Shown: piece after piece, positions 24,700-34,994 of the stretch
Position numbering within the stretch: the stretch's first letter is position 1
Layout: every line of letters begins with the position of its first letter
Origin: Cochliopodium minus
Lineage: Eukaryota > Discosea > Himatismenida > Cochliopodiidae
Direction of reading: 5' to 3'
DNA length: 64,000 nt
Assembly: GCA_024220525.1 (NCBI GenBank)
Contig: JAMYWO010000043.1
Span: 1 to 64,000, forward strand
Notes under the pieces: generated by a model
What the model was told of the DNA's origin: nothing
What the model saw: only the letters and a program-made list of their open reading frames with translations
Databases searched by the model: none
Program-made: the position numbers and the translations under genes

Positions 24700-26714
24700 T
24701 TAATAACAAGGTTTGGGATGGACATTTGAAATTTTTCCATAAACATTGGAACAAGTAAAAGGGTTAACAGAAGAAATATTGACATTATTCATGTTAACCT
24801 GACAATGAGANNNNNNNNNNNNNNNNNNNNNNNNNNNNNNNNNNNNNNNNNNNNNNNNNNNNNNNNNNNNNNNNNNNNNNNNNNNNNNNNNNNNNNNNNN
24901 NNNNNNNNNNTTTCCATAAACATTGGAACAAGTAAAAGGGTTAACAGAAGAAATATTGACATTATTCATGTTAACCTGACAATGAGAAAAAGAAGAACAC
25001 AAAAAACTTCCTGCGTCCAAACAATCCGCATACAAGTTGGAAAGATTGGTGTTCTTAAACACAGAAGGATCACTACTACTATTTGATTTACATTCGAAAT
25101 TCATGTCTACCAGAATGCAAGTAACTAATCCCTTTCCTAATAAAAATTTTCAACTTTATTTTTTAAACTTTTAATTTTTGTTTTTATGAAAATTTTTTTT
25201 GAAATATTTTATTATTTTTTTTTGGAAATATTTTTATTTCTTTACCAGTGTTGTTGGAGTAATTCACATTTTCTACAATTCCTCCGTAATCTACACAATT
25301 TTTAATTCTCACAAAGTTTAAAGCAAAAAGAACAACATTATTTTGAATGAAAACATCATGTATTCCTCCTCCCGTTTCTAAATTTATTTAAATAATTAAA
25401 AAAAAATTAAAATAAATTATTTACGAAAAAATATAAACCACTCCCTATCGCAATCCCTGCCCCAACATGAAACTCATTATTTTGAACAGTCACATTATGA
25501 GTAGAAACATTGTAAGTCTTTCCTTCAGTTCCTGCCAAAAAAAATTTTTATTTATTAAATGATTAAATAATAAACTAAAAATACTTTTATGGAGAGTAAA
25601 AAACTTTATTTACCACTCCCACTTTTTAAAGATATAAAATCGTCTATCGTTGTTATTACATTACTTTCAACAAGTACATTATGGCAAGAATCAATATCAA
25701 TTCCATCACCATTTTTACTAAAATTTAAAAAAATTAAATTTAAAAAAATTATTATTTAATCATTTTAATTTATAATTAATTTTTTTATTATTAACAAACT
25801 TTTTTTTTTTTAGATATACCTTGTTGGAGGGTTGTAAACAGAAATGTTTCTTATGATGATTTCAGAAGAATTGTAGAACCACAAAGTCCAATAAGGAGAA
25901 AACTCCACAAAAACATCCTCCAACACAACATTTTTACTGTACAAAATCTCCAACAACCTAGGTCTTGTATAGTTTATCTTTTTTTCTTCCAAAAGTTTCC
26001 ACCAATAATTTCCATTTCCTTTTTATTTATTTATTTTATTTTTATTTATTTATATATATTTTTTTATTGATTTATTTATTTTTTATTTATTTTATTTTTA
26101 TTTTTTAATATTATTTTTCTTTTTTTTTATTTTTTATTTACCATTTATTGTCCCTCCTCCTGTTATGGTAACGTTGGAAAGATAATGCCCACTTATTAGG
26201 GAAAGATATCTGTCGTCCCTTTTCGCGTGAGAAGGTACAGGTGGAAATACAGGGTAATAACTAAAATCTTCTATTCCCAATATCTTTGCTCCTTTTTCAA
26301 TTACCTAAATATAAAATAAAATTAATTATAATTAATTTCAGAGAAAAAAAAAAAAAAATTAAAATTTAAAAAAAATTAAAAGACCATTCAAGCTAAAGGA
26401 TAGATGTATCATTTGATTAGATTATAAACATATTTTAGGGCATCTTTATTGAATTTTATTTTTACCATTTTCATATTGCTTGTTAAATTAAAACTCCCTG
26501 TTAAATAACTTCCAGGATATGGAAACAATAAGATACATCCAGTGGTAGATTTTGAACATGCATCCACCGTTTTGTTGATCGCGTTCTGATCATTAGTATA
26601 TCCATTCCCCTTAGCTCCAAAATCTTTAACATTGAAAATGGATTGAGAAAGGAAAAGATCAAAAGAAAATAAAGAAAGAAATAAAAGAATATAAATTTTC
26701 CAAAAAAACTTCAT
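24700..26714 (-). CDS. Secreted GH28 (polygalacturonase-like) glycoside hydrolase
   Basis: About seven exons. A signal peptide (MKFFWKIYILLFLSLFSFDL) is followed by the opening strand of right-handed beta-helix pectinases: FNVKDFGAKGNGYTNDQNAI. Family motifs follow in order: NGDGIDIDSC (NTD-type site), TIDDFISLKSG (the DD site), VGAGIAIGSG (position of GHG) and NFVRIKN (RIK). GH28 enzymes cleave polygalacturonan or related sugars outside the cell. The His of the GHG motif is Ala here, clearly read from GGG GCA GGG at about 25460. Activity may thus be altered, although the two acidic motifs remain. The 3' end is interrupted by a 100-N gap that looks artefactual; with one copy of the flanking repeat the frame ends SNVHPKPCY. 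Confidence 0.82.
24811..24910. other. Assembly gap of 100 N with duplicated flanks
   Basis: About 76 bp immediately left of the gap (24735-24810) are repeated exactly right of it (24911-24986). This is what results when two overlapping contig ends are scaffolded without being merged. The true locus probably has one copy and no missing sequence. Confidence 0.9.
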
Positions 26715-26810
26715 TTTTTTTTTTATTTGAAATAAAATAAATAAATTTAAAAAAAGTTTTTAATTAAAATCCGCTTTGATAAATACATTTTGTCAAAATT
26801 TTTTTTTTGT

Positions 26811-28417
26811 TTACAAAGACTTTGTGTTATTTTTAAATTCTAATTCGATGCTTTTCTTTTTGGGTTTGATTTTGATGACAAACATGAAAAGCAAAGGGAA
26901 CAAAATGAATAACTGAGACAAACCAATGAGAATAAAAGTTGCCATGATGAGTTTCTCACGATCAAACAGACTAGTAGATATAATAATAAGAGTAAGAGAC
27001 AAAAGAAGGAGACTTGAAAAAGAAAAGAAGAAGATGGAGAAGATGAGATTAAGAAACTCTTTTTTCTTTTTCTTTCTTTTTTCTTTACTGTTCTTTAGAA
27101 TTGAAGTCAATTTTTTTAGCATTAAAAAAGAGCCCAGAGATAAAAGGAGAAAAGAGATCCCAGAGATGACGAGATTGAAGGTGTTGCCGTAACTGTCCGA
27201 GAAGCTTTCCACTTTCCATCGACACGCCAAAACAGTAAACGTAATATTTAATGCCCAACAAGTTATGATAAGTAGAAGACCTAATATTTGTATGGGGACG
27301 ATTAGAAAAGTTTTGGTGAATATTTTGGCGATTATCATGAAAAAATTGCAAGAAACGATAATTATTAAGGTTATGTCAAATGAAAAAAGTATATTAATCA
27401 ATGTGACATGAAACTGATAAGATCCATTCATTTCATGGTAATAAATAGGGTCTAAATTTCCGAGGAACCCAACAATGGCGCAAAAAAAAGCAATTAAATA
27501 ACTTAGTTTTGCAACGCTAATTCTTTCTTTTTCGTGGATCACAAAAATGATAAATTTTATTAGAGATCCCAAGATACCTATCGTTTGAATTATTCCGATA
27601 AATACTTGCACTGTGATGAAAAATTTTTTGTTTATGTTTATAAAGGCGTTGGTTGATGCTTTAAAATCTGTTGTGACATTTTGGTATGCTCCCACATAAA
27701 ACATTATTCTTTGCCCATCTTCCTTATTTAAACATAGAGTTGGAATTTTCAATTCATATTTTGAACTTTCTTGATCTTTTGTTCCACAAGCGAACTTATC
27801 GAAAAAATTTATAAAATTTTTTAAATTTTTTTTTTTTTTTTAAAATAAATCTTACAAAAATATTTTTTGTTATCAATAAAACAGCTGAAGCTCCTGCATC
27901 TTGTGCAAGCTTTTTGGAAAGAAAAAATTTTAGTTTTTGATTTTGGAAAAAAATGAATTTAATTTTTTTTAATTTTTTTCCTTTTATTTTTTATTATATT
28001 TAAAAGTTTACAAAATTTAATATTTTACCCTGATATGTTTTTCCACCGGGCAACCATTGCCAGCAACTAAAATGGCTATTCCAGATCCCAACATTCTAAA
28101 CTGTATATTGAAAAATATATAGATAGTTAATTTATAAGGGATATATTTAAAATAGGGGATTGATTAAAATGAAAATAAATTAAATGAGGAGGGATTACAG
28201 TATTCTCTGCGATGGGATTGATATGAGTACAATTTTGTAATTCTTTGAGATTATATCCAATAGGTATGAGTAGAGGAATATCGATGTGAAGAGAAGTTGA
28301 ATTGGATGGATTTCCAACAAATTCAATAGAATCGAAATATAGGGTACTATTATCAAAGGAAATAGTTAATGCTGTGCAATTGAAAATCAATAATAGAAGA
28401 ATCAGAATAATCTTCAT
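26811..28417 (-). CDS. PA-domain seven-transmembrane protein
   Basis: Four exons. A signal peptide (MKIILILLLLIFNCTALT) is followed by a luminal/extracellular protease-associated (PA) domain: GSGIAILVAGNGCPVEKHIR, LAQDAGASAVLLITKN, then IPTLCLNKEDGQRIM. Seven hydrophobic helices follow: FITVQVFIGIIQTIGIL, KLSYLIAFFCAIVGFLG, LINILFSFDITLIIIVS, PIQILGLLLIITCWAL, LVISGISFLLLSLGSFLM, NLIFSIFFFSFSSLLLL and ATFILIGLSQLFILFPL. The tail is short and basic. The aspartyl-protease motifs of SPPL proteins (YD, GLGD) are absent, so this is not that family. PA domains usually bind ligands or substrates. A receptor role is inferred from the PA plus 7TM layout. The third exon boundary falls inside the PA domain, and all junctions keep frame. 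Confidence 0.72.
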
Positions 28418-28539
28418 CTCTAATCTACAATTTTTTTATTTATTTATTATTTTTATAAATGAAATTTTGATATCCACCAAAGATAAAACATTATAACACT
28501 CCAAATAAACAATAATACCCATTCTTCAATGAAATTTTT

Positions 28540-28619
28540 TTTTTTCATAGTCAGTATAATTCCATTAGAGAAAAATCTTCTCTAACTTTGGGAAGAATAC
28601 TTCATTAATTTTTGAAATA
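28540..28619 (-). promoter_or_regulatory. SECIS element (form 2) of the deiodinase-like gene
   Basis: Lies 46 nt after the stop of the selenoprotein gene, on its strand. The core has 5' ATGA (28605-28602) and 3' TGAC (28553-28550), giving the tandem G.A quartet. Helix II pairs AGTAT with ATACT and TTCC with GGAA around two mismatches (9 of 11 paired). An unpaired AAA follows in the apical bulge. An extra apical stem, TTAGAGAA with TTCTCTAA, makes it form 2. TTTCA/TGAAA can form helix I. The spacing matches known eukaryotic SECIS elements, which recruit SBP2 and the Sec elongation factor. Confidence 0.88.
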
Positions 28620-28664
28620 AAAAAAAATTGAAGAAAAAAGCTTATTTTTTTGGGTGAAGATTAA

Positions 28665-29414
28665 TTAATCAACATATTTCTTTATCCAATCGAGTATTTT
28701 GTTGATATCGTAACCGTATGGATTATCCCCAAAATAAGAAATGAAATCGATTTTATTATCTTTGATTCCATAGATACGAAAAGGCCATGAATCATAAAGT
28801 TCACTGAAAGAATTATCGATGGAATCAACCAAAAAATGCTGAAATCCCCTGTAAAATTCTCTATTACATTGTTCTGCGTACTGTGATTTTTTATTGAGCG
28901 TTTTTGGTTGTTCATAGTTGAGCTGTTTTGCCACCAGTCCATTCATCGCTTCTCTAATGTATACTGTGAGGATGATGATCCCTTTATTGCGATATTTCTC
29001 ATATAGATCTACCATTGAATTTGAATGGTAGATGAATGGAGGTCAAGTATTACTCCCAGCTTGGAAGTTGGAAAAAAAAATAAAAAAAGTTAAAAAAGAT
29101 ATAAATATTTTATAACGATTATGATCAGCAAAATCATTCAGAGTATGACAATTTTTTAATGAATTTGAATATAAAAGAGATTTCATATGAATTTCTTTGA
29201 ATATTTTACCCAATATTAAGAAAGGTGTATCTTCTTTCAGATTTCTTGATTTCAATTGCTCTTTATAGAAGGATATTAGAGATGTAGGCTTTAAATCAAG
29301 TGTGGAAAGCTTCACATCCTGAAGGTGATCCCCAATTTTGAAGATGCCTTTATATCTATAAGCATAATCTTCCAAAAGAGGATTATTTTGTAATGCTATT
29401 TCGTCCTCATTCAT
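28665..29414 (-). CDS. Iodothyronine-deiodinase-like selenoprotein
   Basis: The frame runs from 29414 to 28665 through one TGA at 29045-29043. The context is GSNT-TGA-PPF, which aligns with the deiodinase active site GSCT-Sec-PPF. Downstream the thioredoxin-fold family pattern continues: KGIIILTVYIREAMNGL, PKTLNKK, FLVDSIDNSFSELYDSWPFR, IYGIKDNKIDFISYFG, NPYGYDINKILDWIKKY. Upstream, IGDHLQDVKLSTLD matches the domain start. A SECIS hairpin lies in the 3' UTR. Family members are thiol/selenol reductases; outside animals there is no reason to assume iodothyronine as substrate. The Cys two residues before Sec in animal enzymes is Asn. A 57-nt in-frame GT-AG segment just before the active site (ending at 29056) may be an intron, which would give DHNPGSNT instead of NFQAGSNT. 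Confidence 0.88.
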
Positions 29415-29496
29415 TACTGAACCAATTTTTTTTATTTTTTTTTTATTTTTTTTTTATTTTTTTTATTTTTTTTATTTTTTGTTTTTCTAAAAATTT

Positions 29497-32400
29497 TTAA
29501 TGAAGATTCAATGGTTGCAATTTCAACTCTTCGGGTAAAATCTCATTAACCTTATTGATATCTTGAACCAACTGCAAAAAATAAACCTCCTCAGTCTTAT
29601 AATTAGAGAAACCACAATGCAAAACGAGTTTTTTAAATTCATCAATGGCCTCTACAGAAATTCGGTGAAGTCCATTTAAGTGAATCAAGTCTCTTTTATA
29701 GGCTTCATAAGCAGCTCCGATGTAAGTGTTGAAAAAAATGATGCCTTGTTTTTCCCATTTGGAGAAGTTTTCTGCGAATCCCCAGGTTTTTTCTATTGGT
29801 TGGATGAGATGAATAAAAACGTGATTTACAAACCCATCTTTTAACATATTGTACCCAGCAACAACTTATTTTTGAAAAAAATTTTATCAAAATATATATG
29901 TAGTTTAAAAATTGAAAAAAAAAATTAACAATAAAAAAAAAAATGTAAATGAAAATAAAAATAAAAAATAATAAAAATTTTTTTTTTTAAAATTTTTTTT
30001 TTTTTTTTTGAACCATCCCCTTGTCCGTTATCTCCTATGAAGATGAGGTCTAGTTCTGGATAGATTTCTGCATAAGCTTTGCAGTTGTTGAGTTTTTTGT
30101 GGGCGATGTCGTTGAATTCGATCAAAGCAATGTTTTTGCCTCTCATGCGTAATCCCTTCAAAGAGTTCAAATCCCCTTTTAAAAAATTAAAAAAAAAATA
30201 AAATAAAGATTTTAAAAATAAAAAATAATTAATAAAATAATAAAATAAAAAAAAATTAAAATTTATAAAAAATTAAAAATAAGAAAATAAATAAAAAAAT
30301 AAAAATAAAATAAATAAAAAAACAAAAAATGTTAAATTTAAAAAAACAAAATTAAAAAAAATAAAATATTAATAAAACAAATATTTACCAGGTAAAAGAG
30401 TAGGCATAGTGTGCATTTTGTGTTTGAATGCTAACTCTTCAAACAACCTGTAAGATTGTTTTTCGGTGATATCTTTATAAACATGAGGACGAGCAGACAA
30501 AAAGACCAAGCCACCAGAAACAGACATGGAATCCACCTTTCTGTTCAAGATGGAGGAAGCAGTACTGGTGGAGGTGTCTTTGATATCATTAGCGTTAATT
30601 GAATCTTTATCTTTATCTATTTTGTTACCATTAGTTCCTTCTCCTTTCAAAACTTTTTTGAGTGAAGTCAAGCTGTTTGTTGAAATTGGTGCTAATAAAG
30701 AAGAAAGTTTAATTTAAGAAAAAAAAAATTTAAATTTTTTAAAAATTAAATGTTTTTCAAATAATTCAAATAAATTTCCAAAATTATAAATTTGTATTTA
30801 AAAAAAGTGAACCGATCATAATTCCAAAAAAAATTAAATTTTAAAAAATTAAATTTTAAAAAAATTAATTTGAAAAAAAAAAATATATTAATATTAAAAT
30901 TAAATTGAATTTATTTATTGTTACCTGTTGAAGAATAAATGAATAAACCTTCTCCAAAGGAAGGACCAATGTGCAATTCTCTGTAAAGAGGTAGAACACC
31001 AGGGTAAATTTGGTGCTTTTGAAACCTCTTGTCAAGACCGCCTATTCCATCTCCCCCACTGCAATATAAGGTGTCATCTATATCACTCAATACGGTTTGT
31101 CCTTTCGTTCCTTTTTTGTGCTCTGCGGAAAAATGTTGTATCACTATCTTTTTTTGTGGTGGTGGAAGAATGTTTACCTTTTAATTTTAAAAAATTAAGA
31201 TTAAGTTAACAAAAATTAAAATTAAAAATAATAATGAATAATTAAAAAAGTTCAGAAAAATAAAAAATTTAGAATATGTCAAAATAAACAATTAAAAAGT
31301 TTAGAAAATTAAAAAATTTAGAAAAACAAATAATTAAAGCTGAATTGAAAATAAAAAAAATTAGTTAAGGAAAATTAAAAAATAAAAAATTAAAAAATGA
31401 AAAGAATGAGAATAAAAAACAAAAAATAAATATTAAAAAATAAAAATAAAAAACAAAAAATAAAAAACAAAAAATATTTTTGGAAACCAATTTATGTAAA
31501 TTTAAAAAAGTTCCTCCAGAATCCAATAAAAGTTTTGCTTTCCACAACTCCTCCCCTTTCAAAGAGCTGATGACATGAGTGACGATCTCGGCAAACTCAG
31601 TTTGCATTTCATAAATGCTTCCAGAGTTGACTCTGCAGGTGGCATCTATCAAAATGACTTTGCTAATGTAATCCAATTGATCCAATTTTTCATAAGCTAA
31701 AAGTTTCATCAATTTGCTTCTGTGATCCTTCCCTCCTACTTTGCTTTCTTTATCAACAAAATGAATGATTTTAAAATTAATTTTATTAATATAAATATTA
31801 ATAATTTTTTATTTTTATTTTTGATTATTAATAATTTTTTTTATTTTATTTTTAAATTTATTTCTTGAATTCTTCAACATGAATTTAAAAATTTTGAAAT
31901 GTTATTCATTATTTATTTGTTTAATTTAATTTTTTAATTAATAGATTTTTTGTTTAATTTTTTCTTTATTTTTAAATTTTATTTATTGATTAAATTTTTT
32001 TGAAGAAAATGTTCTATGATATATTTTCAATTTAAATGAAAAAAATTTTATCATTTAATCTTTATTTTAGTGTGTTTTTAATTTATTTGATTTAATAAAA
32101 AATCCACAAAATTTTTAATTTTAAAAATTAGGAATCATTTTTAATTTTAAAATTACCACTTGCAATGAAATAAAATAAAAGGGCAATTCCCATGATTACC
32201 AAGTTAGATAAAATTCTGTGAGCCAAAAACCAGCTTCTGAAAACAAATCCCAAGAGGAAAGATCCCAACACTGATCCGAACAACAGTCCTTCATTTCTAT
32301 AATCTCTGTTTCTTATTGTTTTGAAAATGTATCTCAATGATGTCGAACAAACCAAAAAGTTTAGTTCATTTTGATCAGCCTATTCAAAAAAAATAAAATT

Positions 32401-33394
32401 AAAATAAAAATAATAAAAAAAAAAATATAAAAGATAAAAATTAAAAATAAAAAAAAGTAAAAAATATTAAAAATTAAAAAAAGAAAAAAAAGAAAAAAAA
32501 ATGTAAAAAATAAAAAATAAATAATAAAAAAAATATAAAGATCTAAAAATGATGTTTTTTTTTTTTTCAGTTTACCATTTTAAAAATTTCAATAATTTGA
32601 TCACTAAATTTAGAAATTCTTTTGGAAATGATGACAGAATGAATGGAAATTTTGGTTTCTATTTTTTTGCGGAGGTAGTTGACAACATAACCTCTTTCTC
32701 TTTGCTCCTTTGTTGGAATGTTTCTTGAAGAAAGTTCCAAAGTGTGAGTCTTTCCCAAAGTCTTCATTGCGTTTCCTACTGCCCAACTTCCGGCTATTTC
32801 TGCGAAGATTGATATTATAATTAGATCCAATCCCGCATAATTTCTGTTTCAGAAAAAAAGAAATTTTAATAGAATATTATCTTTAAAAAAATGTCTTAAA
32901 ATTTTATTCGTTTTTTTTTTATAATGTATTTTAATTGAGTAAATTTTATTTATAATTAAAGTACATAACAAAAACAATCAATCATTTTCTTCATCTTTTA
33001 TTATTAAGATTTCTATCGGATTATAATATTCATAAGGAAAACATTTCTTCATCATTTATCTACAATGTTTTGTTATATATGATACTTAATTTCGATTACC
33101 TGAAATTTTGTGAAAAAGGTTTCAAAGGAGAATCAATGCAAAATAGAAATGAAGCACATATCGATCCACCCACAAGCCTCCAGAAAATAATTTCGATAGA
33201 TTCTGAGGTATGCCATTTCCATTTTTCCTATTTTGAAGAAAGGGCGAATATATAGTAAAGGCGAGTAATAAATAATTTGTTGAATTATTTTTTGAAGTGG
33301 AAAAAAAATATACGGTTGATAAATAAACTACTACAATAGCAAATACAATGAATAGGCAAAAATTGAGTGTAAGATAGGGTTCAAAAAAGAACAT
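29497..33394 (-). CDS. App1-type HAD phosphatidate phosphatase-like membrane protein
   Basis: About nine exons on the minus strand join into one protein. N-terminal hydrophobic segments come first (NFCLFIVFAIVVVYLS; LLFGSVLGSFLLGFVF; NLVIMGIALLFYFIAS). The App1/LNS2-like HAD catalytic domain follows: VLSDIDDTLYCSGG (the DxDxT nucleophile loop), IYPGVLPLYREL, GLFIYSST, then GGLVFLSARPHVYKD and finally LDLIFIGDNGQGD. A 150-residue C-terminal region ends the protein. Yeast App1 dephosphorylates phosphatidate at actin/endocytic sites. Here the hydrophobic N-terminus suggests a membrane-bound form. All HAD acidic residues are visible. The first exon (from 33394, MFFFEPYLTLN) joined through GGLNYAGLDL is the least certain part. 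Confidence 0.75.
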
Positions 33395-33662
33395 TATCAA
33401 TTTTTTTTTTTTTTGAAATTAAACTCTTTCAGTTAATTAAAATTCAATAATCAATGATATTCTTTTTGTTGAAACAATTCCAAAGAGTTCAGGATACAAA
33501 ACTCGAATTTTCTTTGTTATCTTTTTTTTTTTAAATATTTTGTGTGAAAATAAACTAATTTATTTTTAGTTAATGTTGAAATAGTTCGAATCAATCCACA
33601 TCCTTATCTTTCCTATCAAATTAACAAATTATTTTAAGAAATTTTATTTAAAATGATTTATT

Positions 33663-34498
33663 TTAAACATCCCAGTGATGAATAGCTTGAAGTTTTTGGT
33701 CTGGGTTAGTAGCAGATAATAAACCTTCAGCAAAGATGGTAGAAACTCTGTACAAATTCAAGTCTACATTAGGTACTTCCAATGCGACAGTGCTTGTTCC
33801 ATGTACAACAACTTGCAAGTCATAAATTCCAGAAGCAACAGAAGCATAAGTAGATTCTTTTTGGAAAGCGATGTTAGAGAAAAGAGTAGGTCCATTTTTG
33901 ACTCTAATATCAACAGCAGGTGCATCCTTTTTTAAATTGTTAAATTTTAATTTAAATAAAATTTTTTTTTCTTATTTACAGGGCTCAAATGTATGAAACG
34001 AACTAATGAAGCACCTGGTTTTGGAAATGTTCTATCGTCAGTGTATAACTGTGGTGTCAACTTTGCGACAACATTTGTTGCAGCTAATAAAAAAATGAAA
34101 TTTATTTTTGATTTAGAATTTTTGTATTTTCTTTTACCAACAGTATATCCAACAAGATTTGGCCCACTCAAAGTCACATTTACATTAATGACTGTATTGG
34201 TAGTTCCTGCAACATTTACTTTGACATTTAGTGATCTATCTGATGGAACATCTTTATATACAAAAAAAAAAATTTAATTTAAAATTTAAGAAAATTTATT
34301 TTTTGAATCATTCAAAATTTCATTACCAACATATGCAGTTACTTGACGAAATGGTACAAAATTAAATGCTTGAAAGTTATCTACGTAAACATCAACAGAT
34401 GGTGCATCTGGACTGCTGTGTGCTACTCTAAGTAAAGCTGCATTGGAGAGAACTAATAAGATTGAAAATACTATTGCAATTGATAAAACAAATTTCAT
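33663..34498 (-). CDS. Secreted DUF4397 protein
   Basis: Four exons. A signal peptide (MKFVLSIAIVFSILLVLSNA) precedes two DUF4397 units. The first has LLRVAHSSPDAPSVDVYVDN and NVKVNVAGTTN. The second has VRFIHLSP, then DAPAVDIRVKNGPTLFSNIA, SVASGIYDLQVVVHGTST and STIFAEGLL. DUF4397 proteins are beta-rich extracellular proteins, mainly known from bacteria. Their function is not established. No membrane anchor follows, so it is probably released. It belongs to the run of secreted or membrane proteins between 11.6 and 34.5 kb. Confidence 0.9.
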
Positions 34499-34994
34499 TT
34501 CTATTTTCTTTTTTTTTTTTTAATTTAATGTTAAATAATATTTCTAAATTTTAAAAACAAATTTCGATCAATATTCGAATAAGCATTAATTTATATCGAC
34601 AAAAATTCAACAAAATAGATTTTTGATTCATGTTTATACGAAAAATATGATTTTGTTTCTTCAGAGAATTTAATTATTTATTTAAATAAAGAAATTTGTT
34701 CAGAATTTTTTCAAAATCAAAAAACATTTTTGCTCTATCAAAGATAAAACTTCAACAATCAATCTCCTTTTTATTGTTTACTTTTAATATTTAGAAGTAA
34801 CTAATAAATAAAGGGTATTTTCGAGAAAATTGAATCCAAAAGAGTTTTGGTTTGTTAAAAAAAAATGAAAAGCAAATTCATGAAATTTTTTGAAATTGAA
34901 TTATCAATGTTTATGATTATCAAATTTTTGGAATAGGAAAAATGGCAAAAATTGACCAAAAGAAATGTTTTTTTAATTTTTTAATTAAATTTAA
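34499..34994. other. Intergenic, no feature seen
   Basis: About 500 bp of AT-rich sequence between two minus-strand genes. No open frame, structured RNA or repeat was recognised. It must contain the promoter of the DUF4397 gene. Confidence 0.5.

Noticed and set aside
28665-29015. Reading the two halves of the deiodinase-like gene as separate genes split at TGA
   Set aside because: Homology continues directly across the TGA, the residue aligns with the known Sec position, and a SECIS hairpin follows.
33070-33255. Plus-strand open frame of 61 codons with a GT donor-like end
   Set aside because: It lies antisense to the first exon of the App1-type gene, and no partner exon was found on the plus strand.
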